Part shown: positions 43,015 through 52,254 of the stretch, piece after piece
Layout: every line of letters starts with the position of its first letter
How positions within the stretch are numbered: the first letter of the stretch is position 1
The notes under the pieces: generated by a model
Databases searched by the model: none
Told to the model about the DNA's origin: nothing
What the model saw: the letters and a program-made list of their open reading frames with translations, nothing else
Position numbers and translations under genes: made by a program
Origin: Phycisphaerales bacterium
GTDB taxonomy: Bacteria; Planctomycetota; Phycisphaerae; Phycisphaerales; UBA1924
Assembly (NCBI GenBank): GCA_020847535.1
Contig: JADLBU010000029.1
Span: 1 to 64,000, forward strand
DNA: 64,000 nucleotides
Direction of reading: 5' to 3'

Positions 43015-43722
43015 ATGGGTGTGCAACGTTCAGATGGGCCTGCGCTCTCGATCCGGGGGCTGCGGTTTGCGTATCCCGATGCCGTTGAGAGCGGCTCGGC
43101 CAACGGCCAGCGCTGGACGGTCAATGTCCCATCGCTCGATGTCGCCGCCGGCGAACAGGTTCTCCTCACCGCCGGCTCCGGACGCGGCAAGAGCACGCTC
43201 CTCCAACTGATCGCCGGCCTGATCGACCCCGCCGAGGGCTCCGTCTCGATCGCCGGAACCAACGTGCATTCCCTGCACGGCCCTGCCCGGGATCGATTCC
43301 GCGGTCAGGCGATCGGGATGATCTTCCAGACCTTCAATCTCCTCCACGGCTTCTCCGCGATCGAGAACGTGATGGCGGCCCTGATGTTCTCCGCGATCCC
43401 CCCGCGCGAGCATCGCCAGCGAGCGGCGGATCTGCTCAAGCATCTGGGGATCGATCGCATCGATGCCGATCCCGATCGCCTGAGCGTCGGCCAGCAACAG
43501 CGAGTCGCCGTCGCCCGGGCGGTCGTCTGCGATCCGGCCCTGGTGCTCGCTGATGAGCCGACCGCGAGCCTGGATCCGCAGAACGCGGCGACGGCGATCG
43601 AGTTGATCCGGACGGTCTGCAGGGAGAAGAACGCTGCGCTGGTTTGTGTGAGCCACGATCCGGGCATGGCGGAGCGATTCGAGCGGCGGGAATCGCTCGA
43701 GGCGCTCGCAGGGCACGCATGA
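43015..43722 (+). CDS. ABC transporter ATP-binding protein (LolD-like), orphan
   Basis: 235 residues. Walker [11 protein letters not shown] (about 52-61), Q-loop [17 protein letters not shown], signature [16 protein letters not shown], Walker [13 protein letters not shown] and H-loop VCVSHDP. The pattern [10 protein letters not shown] and LSVGQQQR is that of the LolD/MacB group, which power lipoprotein release or substrate extrusion. No permease gene lies beside it; argH follows after 80 bp. GGAG lies eight nt before ATG 43015. Confidence 0.9.
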   Translation: MGVQRSDGPALSIRGLRFAYPDAVESGSANGQRWTVNVPSLDVAAGEQVLLTAGSGRGKSTLLQLIAGLIDPAEGSVSIAGTNVHSLHGPARDRFRGQAIGMIFQTFNLLHGFSAIENVMAALMFSAIPPREHRQRAADLLKHLGIDRIDADPDRLSVGQQQRVAVARAVVCDPALVLADEPTASLDPQNAATAIELIRTVCREKNAALVCVSHDPGMAERFERRESLEALAGHA

Positions 43723-43801
43723 AGCGGCTCACTCCTACGCTCTGCGCATCGGAAGCCCCAACCAACTGGGGGACACCGGCAAGTGGGGCCAGGAGCGCGA
43801 G

Positions 43802-45196
<1,395 letters not shown>

Positions 45197-45279
45197 TCCG
45201 ATGCCGATGAGCAGATTGCGGTTTTTGCCTGATTCATCGGCCGATCGCAAGCCCCGCGCGGCATCGATATGATTCGGCC

Positions 45280-46419
45280 GTGACTGAAACGCGAACCACG
45301 ATCGGAACCCCCCGCACCGCCGCTCAATGGCGGACCGGCCCCGCTCCGTTGGCCGGCGCTGCCGCGGGGAGCATGCCATCGTGGACCCATCGCCACCTGC
45401 TGGGCCTCCAGGGGATGGATGCAGCCTCGCTGCGGGCGATCCTGGGCTTTGCGGCCAAGATCCCGCTGGTGACCGGCGGCGGCGCTGCCGAGATCCCGCG
45501 CCGTGATGACCTTCGCGGCCGAACGGTTGCCACCCTGTTCTTCGAGGATTCGACGCGAACCCGCACCAGCTTCACGATCGCCGCCCAGCGCCTGAGCGCT
45601 GACGTCGTCGATCTCTCCGGCGGCACCACCAGCATCAACAAGGGCGAGACGATCGTTGACACGGCCCTGAACGTCGAGGCGATGGGCATCGATGGCATCA
45701 TCGTCCGCGCCCGCCAGTCCGGCGCTGCCGCGATGGTCGCCGCTCGCGTCGGCTGCCCCGTCATCAACGCCGGCGATGGCCGGCACGAGCATCCCACGCA
45801 GGGTCTCCTGGACATCCTCACGATCGCCGAAGCCCACGGACGCGGTGGGGGTGGAAGTGGAGATGGGTTCGACCTCACCGGCCTCAAGATCGCCATCGTC
45901 GGAGATGTCGCCAGCTCACGCGTTGCCCGCTCGGGGATCGCCGGGCTTACCGCCCTCGGCGCAACCGTGATCGCGATCGGCCCGCCGGGCATGGTCTCAC
46001 ACGCCCACCGGGCGCTTGCATCCACAGTCCCGGGATCCGGCACGTGCGAGGTCTCCGCCGATCTGGATGCAGTACTTCCCGAGGTCGATGCGGTGATGAT
46101 GCTGCGGATCCAGTTCGAGCGAGGTGGCGAGAGCGGGGGAGCGGGCAGCGCTGTGGCAGGTGTTCCGGCTGCCAAGAAAACGGCCCTGATCGCGTCCGTC
46201 CGGGATTATCGGCACGGCTACGCGATGACCGCCGACCGTGCCGCCCGCATGAAGCCCGGGGCGATCGTGATGCACCCCGGCCCCATGAATCGCGGGCTGG
46301 AGATCGATGGGGAAGTGGCCGATGGATCCAGGTCGGTGATCCTGACGCAGGTTTCCAACGGTGTGCGGGTGCGGATGGCAGCGCTTGCCCTGTGCCACGC
46401 GGCGGCCAAGGCGCGGTAG
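45280..46419 (+). CDS. pyrB: aspartate carbamoyltransferase catalytic subunit
   Basis: 379 residues from GTG 45280. The carbamoyl-phosphate-binding motif is FFEDSTRTRTSF; also HPTQGLLD, DGRHEHPTQ context, VGDVASSRVARS and MHPGPMNRGLEI. This is the first committed step of pyrimidine synthesis: carbamoyl phosphate plus aspartate gives carbamoyl aspartate. The protein is longer than the usual 300-310 residues because of a 30-residue N-terminal extension and small Gly-rich insertions (GRGGGGSGDG; GESGGAGSAV). No pyrC or pyrI partner is adjacent, and an 80-bp gap separates it from argH. Confidence 0.95.
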   Translation: MTETRTTIGTPRTAAQWRTGPAPLAGAAAGSMPSWTHRHLLGLQGMDAASLRAILGFAAKIPLVTGGGAAEIPRRDDLRGRTVATLFFEDSTRTRTSFTIAAQRLSADVVDLSGGTTSINKGETIVDTALNVEAMGIDGIIVRARQSGAAAMVAARVGCPVINAGDGRHEHPTQGLLDILTIAEAHGRGGGGSGDGFDLTGLKIAIVGDVASSRVARSGIAGLTALGATVIAIGPPGMVSHAHRALASTVPGSGTCEVSADLDAVLPEVDAVMMLRIQFERGGESGGAGSAVAGVPAAKKTALIASVRDYRHGYAMTADRAARMKPGAIVMHPGPMNRGLEIDGEVADGSRSVILTQVSNGVRVRMAALALCHAAAKAR

Positions 46420-46470
46420 CTAGAACGCGATAATCAAGGCACGGTAATCGAGTTCCGATAGTCGAGCAGC

Positions 46471-47382
46471 ATGTCTTCAGCCTCTTCCCTCACGCACGCC
46501 CTCTCCTTCGACATCGAAGACTGGTTCCACATCGTCGAGGTCAAGGCGGTGGAGGATCCCTCCCTCTGGCCCAAGCTCTCGGCCGAGTCGTCGCTGGTCG
46601 AGCGCTATACCGACCTCATCCTCAAGATCTGCGATGACCACAAGACCAAGGCGACCTTCTTCATGCTCGGCTGGATCGCCGATCGCCATCCCGCCCTGGT
46701 CAAACGCATCCACGATGCCGGCCACGAACTCGGCACCCACTCGTTCTGGCACCGCAAGGTCTACGAACTATCCCCCGATGTCTTCAGCCAGGACATCGCC
46801 GGTTCGCTCGCGGCGATCCGATCGGCGGTCGGCAGCAACATCCCCATCCACGGCTTCCGTGCGCCCTCCTTCTCGATCACGCAGGGGACCGAGTGGGCCT
46901 TCGACGTGCTCATGGATCACGGCATCACGTACGATGCCAGCCTCTTCCCCGCCGCTCGCGGACACGGCGGCTACGCCTGCGAGCCGGGGATGCACACGCT
47001 GACGACACCCAAGGGCCGCACGCTCCCCGAGCTGCCCATGAGCATCGCCCGCGTTGGGGTTGGGCCATTGCGCAAGAAGATGTGTTACTGCGGTGGCGGC
47101 TACATGCGCCTCCTGCCGCTCTCCTTGATCGAGCAGGGTGTCGAACAGGAAGCCGCCGCCGGGCGCCCGACGGTCATCTACCTGCATCCGCGCGACTTCG
47201 CCCCCGATTGCCCGAAGGTGAAGATGCCCCCGCACAGGTATTTCAAGTGCTACGTGGGAACGGGGACGACCGAAGGCAAGCTCCGCGGGCTGCTGGGTAA
47301 GTACCGCTGGGGTACCTGTGCCGAAGTGCTTGAACGCGATACCACGCTGGGTTCAGCTCCCGCCGGTGCCGCAATCGCGTAA
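46471..47382 (+). CDS. polysaccharide deacetylase of the PEP-CTERM/XrtA-associated type
   Basis: 303 residues. NodB-type motifs: SFDIEDWFH, FFMLGWIADRHPALVKRI, HELGTHSFWHRKVYEL (metal-binding His), FRAPSFSIT and YLHPRDF. The DUF3473-type C-terminal end (PPHRYFKCYVGTGTTEGKL) is that of deacetylases found in exopolysaccharide loci linked to exosortase. It removes acetyl groups from polysaccharide. Consistent with the two PEP-CTERM-like proteins at the two ends of this window, though no exosortase gene is seen. ATG 46471. Confidence 0.9.
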   Translation: MSSASSLTHALSFDIEDWFHIVEVKAVEDPSLWPKLSAESSLVERYTDLILKICDDHKTKATFFMLGWIADRHPALVKRIHDAGHELGTHSFWHRKVYELSPDVFSQDIAGSLAAIRSAVGSNIPIHGFRAPSFSITQGTEWAFDVLMDHGITYDASLFPAARGHGGYACEPGMHTLTTPKGRTLPELPMSIARVGVGPLRKKMCYCGGGYMRLLPLSLIEQGVEQEAAAGRPTVIYLHPRDFAPDCPKVKMPPHRYFKCYVGTGTTEGKLRGLLGKYRWGTCAEVLERDTTLGSAPAGAAIA

Positions 47383-47408
47383 TGACGACCGACCGTCCAC
47401 GCTGATTC

Positions 47409-47553
47409 GGAAAAGGCAAGGACTCACCACAGAGGCACAGAAGGCACAGAGAAAAGAAGAAGAGTTGAAGACTGCTGTGCCTTCGACTCGTCCACCTCTT
47501 TTCTTGTCTTTTCTTCTCTGTGCTCTCCGTGCCTCGGTTGTGAGTGCCTTTCC
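47409..47553. repeat. long imperfect palindrome between convergent genes
   Basis: Left arm from about 47409 to 47467 (built of CACAGAGGCACAGA units) and right arm about 47494-47553 are largely complementary with several mismatches and a loop near 47470-47490. It occupies the gap between the stop codons at 47382 and 47562. It resembles the CAGAGGCACAGAG-type dispersed repeats recalled from many planctomycete genomes, and probably acts as a bidirectional terminator. Confidence 0.75.
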
Positions 47554-47561
47554 GTTCGCAG

Positions 47562-49106
47562 CTACTTGGCAGGCACCAGCCGCACGACCTTGTCCGGCCC
47601 ATTCAGCGCCACATAGATCGCCCCATCCGGCCCGCATACCACATCGCGCACGCGCCCCGCTTGATACAGCAGTTCCTCGCGCTCCGTGACTTTGCCATCC
47701 TTGATCCGCAGGCGCTGCACCGTCTCCGCCGCAAGCCCGCCCGCGAACAGGTCTCCCTTCCAATCGGGGAAGACCCCGCCGCTACAGGTCGTCAATCCGC
47801 ACGCCGCGATCGAGGGGAGCCAGACGTAGACTGGCATCGCAATCGCATCGGGGCTCACCATCTCATCATCGGAGGCAAGCGAAGCCTGGGTCTTGCCCGC
47901 GAACTCCGGCCACGGCACGTTCCACGGCCGGCCATCGTAATTGACGCCGAAGGTCACGACCGGCCAGCCGTAGTTGCGCCCCTTGCGAACCAGGTTCAGC
48001 TCATCCCCGCCGCGCGGCCCGTGCTCGGTGTCGTAGAGGTTGCCATCAAGCCCGAAGACCAGCCCCTGCGGATTACGGTGGCCGTAGGACCAGATGCTCT
48101 TGTAGACATTGCCTGTGTTCGCCGCGAACGGGTTGTCGTTGGGGATCGCCCCGTCATCCTTGACGCGATGCACCTTGCCGTGGGGCCGGCCCAGATCCTG
48201 TGCCATGTCCTGCCGCCCGCGTTCACCGATCGCAAAGAACAGGATCGTCGGATCCTTGGGATCAAACGCAAACCGGCAGCCGTAGTGGACGCCCGGCGAT
48301 GTGTAATGCTCCGGCCGAGCCTGGAAGATCGTCCGCTCATCGGTCCACGACCACCCGCCGCCCTGCTTGGGGACAAGCTTGCCGCGGATGACCTTGGTCA
48401 TCGCGACCTGTCGTCCATCCCGCATCGCGCCATCGGAGTATGACAGGTAGATCCAGCGGTTCTTGACAAAGTCCGGGTGAAGGGCGATATCCAGCAGCCC
48501 CGCCTGGTTGTCACCGTGGAAGACTTCCGGGATCCCCTCGACCGGCGCGCTGAGCTTGCCCTTGCCCGCCTCGCCCGCCACCCCCGTGTATACCCGGAAC
48601 GTGCCGGCGCGCTCAGTGATGAGCATCGCCTTTGAAAGCGGATCGTTCCCCAGGTCCGGCACGAACTCCACCGACCACGGGATGCTCAGACCGGAAGACA
48701 CCACATCCTCCACGCGATACTTCGCGTGCTGCGATGTATGAATGCCGTTCTCTTCCTTGGGCTTGCCGCCCTTGTTCCGGTAGTTGATCGCCCGCAGCTC
48801 AAACAGGTAATTGGTCACGCCCCAGATCTGCGGATCGGTAAGCTCAGTGTTGAAGTTCTCAGGCCCGAAGCCCGCGTGCCCGCTCTTGATCGCATCGAAG
48901 ACCTGCCTGGGTGTGCCCCCGGCCTTCCACTCATCATCCAGCAGCGAGGCGACCGCATCCTTCCCACCGCCCTGCGCGTGGCAGCTTGCACAATTGGTGT
49001 TCCAGAGCTGGTCGACCGTCTGCGCGTGCGCCGGCACGGCCGATGACAGGGCCAGAGAAAGTGCCGCGCCGATAGTCAAAGAACTAGCCAAGATAGATGA
49101 TCGCAT
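47562..49106 (-). CDS. secreted PQQ-type sugar dehydrogenase with N-terminal cytochrome c domain
   Basis: 514 residues. Signal peptide (ILASSLTIGAALSLALSSAVPAHA), then a short class I cytochrome c domain with haem motif CASCH (about residue 40; TNYLFELR near its end). A GDH-type beta-propeller follows: GLSIPWSVEFVPD, NQAGLLDIALHPDF, YGHRNPQGLVFG, EHGPRGGDELNLV, GRVRDVVCGPDGAIYVAL. These match Asd/Yli-type PQQ-dependent sugar dehydrogenases. The haem could pass electrons to a respiratory carrier. ATG 49106 is chosen at the leader; the Shine-Dalgarno is weak. PQQ synthesis genes are not in the window. Confidence 0.9.
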   Translation of the reverse strand: MRSSILASSLTIGAALSLALSSAVPAHAQTVDQLWNTNCASCHAQGGGKDAVASLLDDEWKAGGTPRQVFDAIKSGHAGFGPENFNTELTDPQIWGVTNYLFELRAINYRNKGGKPKEENGIHTSQHAKYRVEDVVSSGLSIPWSVEFVPDLGNDPLSKAMLITERAGTFRVYTGVAGEAGKGKLSAPVEGIPEVFHGDNQAGLLDIALHPDFVKNRWIYLSYSDGAMRDGRQVAMTKVIRGKLVPKQGGGWSWTDERTIFQARPEHYTSPGVHYGCRFAFDPKDPTILFFAIGERGRQDMAQDLGRPHGKVHRVKDDGAIPNDNPFAANTGNVYKSIWSYGHRNPQGLVFGLDGNLYDTEHGPRGGDELNLVRKGRNYGWPVVTFGVNYDGRPWNVPWPEFAGKTQASLASDDEMVSPDAIAMPVYVWLPSIAACGLTTCSGGVFPDWKGDLFAGGLAAETVQRLRIKDGKVTEREELLYQAGRVRDVVCGPDGAIYVALNGPDKVVRLVPAK

Positions 49107-49302
49107 GGACCCATCGTACATCCCCCGTGTATCGGCATCCGGCCGGCACGACTGGCGATACACGAATCCCGGGCGTGTACCCCTTGTCCTGCAATCCCGC
49201 CCCCAGCGGTGCGATATGCTCCCCATCGACCGAAATTCCCCTTGGGTGATGGGTCAACCAAGGGAGGATCGCGAGATTGGGGTGGTTCCCAGGAGTTCCG
49301 TG

Positions 49303-49938
49303 ATGATGTTCATGAGCAGGCGGGGGTCGGATCGGACGGCGTCTGGTCGGCGATTGCTGCGCGTATGTGCCGCGGCATCAGGGTTCGCCGTGATCCTCGG
49401 ATCAACCGCCCTGGTGCTCGCCCAGCCGGCGAACGACCAGCCCAAGCCGGCGCCCACTCAGCCCCAACCCCAACCCCAACCCCAATCCCAACCCCAGCCG
49501 GTCGAGCCAGCCCAGCGCCAGCGCACCCCCGGCGGAGGCGGCGGCGATCGCGGCGGCCGGCCGGGCTACCCCAACGTCGAGGCCGCGATGCGCTCCATGC
49601 GATCCGGCATGCGCACCCTCCGCGAGACCGTTGACAAGCCTGATCGCAAGGAAGATGCCCTCACCGCGGTCGGACAGATCCAGGCCGGAACGATCGCCGC
49701 CAAGGGCATGAAGCCCGAACACTTCAAGCAGGGCGCTTCCCTGGATGATTATCGACGGGAGCAGATCAAGCTCCTGGGGATGCTCCTGGAGCTCGAAACC
49801 CAGATCATGGATGGCAAGGGCGCTGAGGCCAAGGCGACCTACGAGAAGATCGCCAAACACCGCGATGACTCCCACAAGAAGTTCGGCGGAGAGGAAGAAG
49901 AGCCCGGCCAAGGGGATCGCGGCTCGCCCAACCGCTGA
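49303..49938 (+). CDS. cytochrome b562-like secreted protein with Pro/Gln-rich linker
   Basis: 211 residues. Starts at ATG 49303 with AGGAG seven nt upstream. Leader (FAVILGSTALVLA). A (PQ)n linker (PAPTQPQPQPQPQSQP) is encoded by tandem CCAACC repeats at 49459-49497. The C-terminal four-helix region reads MRSMRSGMRTLRETV, IQAGTIAAKGMKPEHF, LGMLLELETQIMDGKGAEAKATYEKI and KHRDDSHKKF. This is the cytochrome b562 plan: an N-terminal Met and a C-terminal His in a YxxxxHxKF-like motif. Haem binding is inferred, not shown. Its neighbour is a haem c/PQQ enzyme on the opposite strand. Confidence 0.75.
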   Translation: MMFMSRRGSDRTASGRRLLRVCAAASGFAVILGSTALVLAQPANDQPKPAPTQPQPQPQPQSQPQPVEPAQRQRTPGGGGGDRGGRPGYPNVEAAMRSMRSGMRTLRETVDKPDRKEDALTAVGQIQAGTIAAKGMKPEHFKQGASLDDYRREQIKLLGMLLELETQIMDGKGAEAKATYEKIAKHRDDSHKKFGGEEEEPGQGDRGSPNR

Positions 49939-49968
49939 TCACGACCCACCCATCAAACCGCTCCTCGC

Positions 49969-49997
49969 GACGCCCGCATCCAGCGGGCGTCTTTTTT
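49969..49997 (+). terminator. intrinsic terminator of the b562-like gene
   Basis: GACGCCCGC (49969-49977) pairs perfectly with GCGGGCGTC (49983-49991), followed by TTTTTT. A textbook terminator. Confidence 0.95.
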
Positions 49998-50095
49998 GTG
50001 GTTATCCGGCATGTGGTGCAAGGTCATGGAGCGCAGCGCGGAATGAGATACGATCCCGCGGGGATTCCGCATGGGATCAGACAAGGAGGGGCGCG

Positions 50096-51553
50096 ATGGA
50101 TCCGACACCCGCACCCACGATTGATGCCGGTCAGGCCTCGGTCACCACTCAGCCCGCGTGGCACGCACTCACACGGATCTCCTTTCGCCTCGCGTTCTGC
50201 TACATCCTGCTCTACAACTTCGAGAGCTTCCTGGGCTCGGTCAGCTCACTGGTCGGCCAGATCGAGACCTGGATCCGCGGGATCTTCACCGATACTCCCG
50301 CGAGCGTGGCCTACTCCTTCTATCCGGTGATGTGGGTCAAGGAAGGCTCGCAGTGGCTCGTGGTGTGGATCGCCAAGAACGTCTTCGGCGAGCGGATCAC
50401 CGTATTCCCCAACGGCAGCGGTGATACCACGTTCAACTACATCCAGGTCGCGACTTACGCATCGCTCGCGGGGCTTGCGGCGATCCTGTGGTCTGCGTTC
50501 GATTTCCGCCGCACGCATTACACGCGCCTGCACTCCCTGCTCCGCATCTACATCCGCTACACGCTCGCCTTCACCATGCTCAGCTACGGGATGGCAAAGG
50601 TATTCCCCCTCCAGTTCCCAGCCCCCGATGTCCTCAAGCTCACCCAGACCTACGGCGAGGCTTCTCCGATGGGGATCCTCTGGACCTTCATGGGTTCATC
50701 GGCGGCGTACACCATGTTCGCCGGCTATTCCGAGGCGATCGGAGGCCTCCTGCTCTTCTGGCGACGCACCACGTTCCTGGGCGCGATCGTGGTTGCCGGC
50801 GTGATGGCCAACGTGGTCGCCCTCAACTTCTGCTACGACGTCCCCGTCAAGCTCTATTCCTCGCACCTGTTCCTCCAGGCGATCGTGCTGATGGCCCCCG
50901 AGATGGGCCGGCTCTGCACGCTGCTCTTCACCGATCGAGCGCTGCCCCCCAGAACCCCCACCCGCGGTCTTTCTCGCCCCATCCTGCATCGCTGGTGGAT
51001 CGGCCTCAAGTCCGCCTTCGTCGCCGGCTTCATGGTTCTTCAGGTCATCGAAGGCTTACACGCGTACTCCGAGTACGGCCCCGGCGCGAAGATGCCCCCG
51101 CTCTACGGCTTGTACACCGTCGAGGAATTCAACCGCGGCGATATCCCCGTCCCTCCGCTCGCCGGCGACATGAGCCGCTGGGGTGAAGTGGTGGTCGACC
51201 GCATCTACCCCGCCTCCTGGGGTGGGGATGGCACCGGCGCCTTCCGCGCCCGAACCGTCGATCGCATCCCCATCTGGTACCGGTACAGGCTCGATGAACA
51301 AGCCAGGATCCTGACGCTCACGCTCAGCGCTCCGGGCCGCCGGCCCCAGCCCGGCGCCACCGCGCCCGAGCTGCCCGACCTCCCCAGCACGCTGGTGTTC
51401 AACTACAAGGAGACCGACCCCGATCGTCTCACGCTGGAAGGCAAGATGGGTGAGGAACCCGTCGAGATCAAGCTCAAGCGCATTCCGCTCGACAGCTTCC
51501 AGCTCAAGAATCGCGGATTCCGCTGGATCAACGAATACCCGTACAACCGGTAG
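50096..51553 (+). CDS. membrane protein of the DoxX/HTTM-like type
   Basis: 485 residues from ATG 50096 with AAGGAGG upstream. About six membrane segments (FRLAFCYILLYNFESFLG; YIQVATYASLAGLAAILWSAF; YTLAFTMLSYGMAKVFP; FLGAIVVAGVMANVVALNFCYD; ILHRWWIGLKSAFVAGFMVLQVI) and a large soluble C-terminal domain (about 330-485). It resembles DoxX-type oxidoreductase-associated membrane proteins. A DCC thiol-disulphide protein follows 39 bp downstream, and such pairs recur in bacteria. The function is likely redox-linked (inference). Confidence 0.8.
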   Translation: MDPTPAPTIDAGQASVTTQPAWHALTRISFRLAFCYILLYNFESFLGSVSSLVGQIETWIRGIFTDTPASVAYSFYPVMWVKEGSQWLVVWIAKNVFGERITVFPNGSGDTTFNYIQVATYASLAGLAAILWSAFDFRRTHYTRLHSLLRIYIRYTLAFTMLSYGMAKVFPLQFPAPDVLKLTQTYGEASPMGILWTFMGSSAAYTMFAGYSEAIGGLLLFWRRTTFLGAIVVAGVMANVVALNFCYDVPVKLYSSHLFLQAIVLMAPEMGRLCTLLFTDRALPPRTPTRGLSRPILHRWWIGLKSAFVAGFMVLQVIEGLHAYSEYGPGAKMPPLYGLYTVEEFNRGDIPVPPLAGDMSRWGEVVVDRIYPASWGGDGTGAFRARTVDRIPIWYRYRLDEQARILTLTLSAPGRRPQPGATAPELPDLPSTLVFNYKETDPDRLTLEGKMGEEPVEIKLKRIPLDSFQLKNRGFRWINEYPYNR

Positions 51554-51592
51554 AGGAATCCCATCGCACCTACGATTCCACCAGGAACGCCG

Positions 51593-52003
51593 ATGGCGAT
51601 CGCCGCACCCGCAAACCCGGTCCTCTTCTATGACGGCGACTGCGGCCTCTGCGCAGCCAGCGTCCGCTGGTGCCTGGATCGCGATCGCCGCGGCATCCTG
51701 CGATTTGCCCCGCTCCAAGGCGCCACCTACGCGGGCGTGCAGATCCCCGACAAGCCGATGAGCCTGGACACCATGGTCCTGCTCGATGCCGATGGCTTGC
51801 ACACGCGCAGCGAGGCTGCCCTCCGCGCGATGCGCTACACCGGAGGCCTCTGGGCCTCGCTCGCAACCCTCGGAAGACTCTTCCCGCGCTTCATCCGGGA
51901 CCGCATCTACCGCTCGATCGCCAAGCGCCGGATCGCCTGGTTCGGCCCCGCCGATTCGTGCAAACTCCCCACTCCCGTTGAACGGGATCGCTTCCTGCCG
52001 TAA
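51593..52003 (+). CDS. DCC-family thiol-disulphide oxidoreductase-like protein
   Basis: 136 residues. The family motif is at the N-terminus: LFYDGDCGLCAASVRWCLDRD, then FAPLQG, DTMVLLDADG, RSEAALRAMRY and LFPRFIRDRIYRSIAKRR. DCC/DUF393 proteins have a thioredoxin-like CxxC-related DGDCGLC motif. ATG 51593. It is probably co-transcribed with the membrane protein upstream. Confidence 0.92.
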   Translation: MAIAAPANPVLFYDGDCGLCAASVRWCLDRDRRGILRFAPLQGATYAGVQIPDKPMSLDTMVLLDADGLHTRSEAALRAMRYTGGLWASLATLGRLFPRFIRDRIYRSIAKRRIAWFGPADSCKLPTPVERDRFLP

Positions 52004-52060
52004 GTGTTTGGATCCTCGGCCATGGGCGCGGGTGCTTCGGCCGGGTGATTGCCGCGATTG

Positions 52061-52143
52061 TTTCTCTCTTCAGCCCGACAGGGCTGGTCGTACATAGCCG
52101 GGGCGTGGAGCGAGGCCCCGAGAGCGACACCCCCGGTTGCCAT
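52061..52143. repeat. planctomycete-type dispersed repeat (candidate)
   Basis: CAGCCC (about 52071) pairs with GGGCTG in a short hairpin, followed by a GGGGCGTGGAGCGAGGCCCCGAG stretch. The block lies in the gap downstream of the DCC gene. I recall similar CGACAGGGCTG...GTGGAGCG elements as multi-copy repeats in planctomycete genomes. In this window it is single-copy, so the call is by recollection only. Confidence 0.35.
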
Positions 52144-52254
52144 CCCCCAACTCGCCCGCACCCCGAAGGTGGTGCTCGTGGCGTTCGACGCAGCCCGTGC
52201 GGGGCAACACGCCGGAGACCACGTATGAACTCAATGTTCCCGGCTCGCGGTGAG

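Noticed and set aside
49459-49497. CCAACC tandem repeat as CRISPR or satellite
   Set aside because: It is a coding Pro/Gln repeat inside the b562-like gene, with no spacers.
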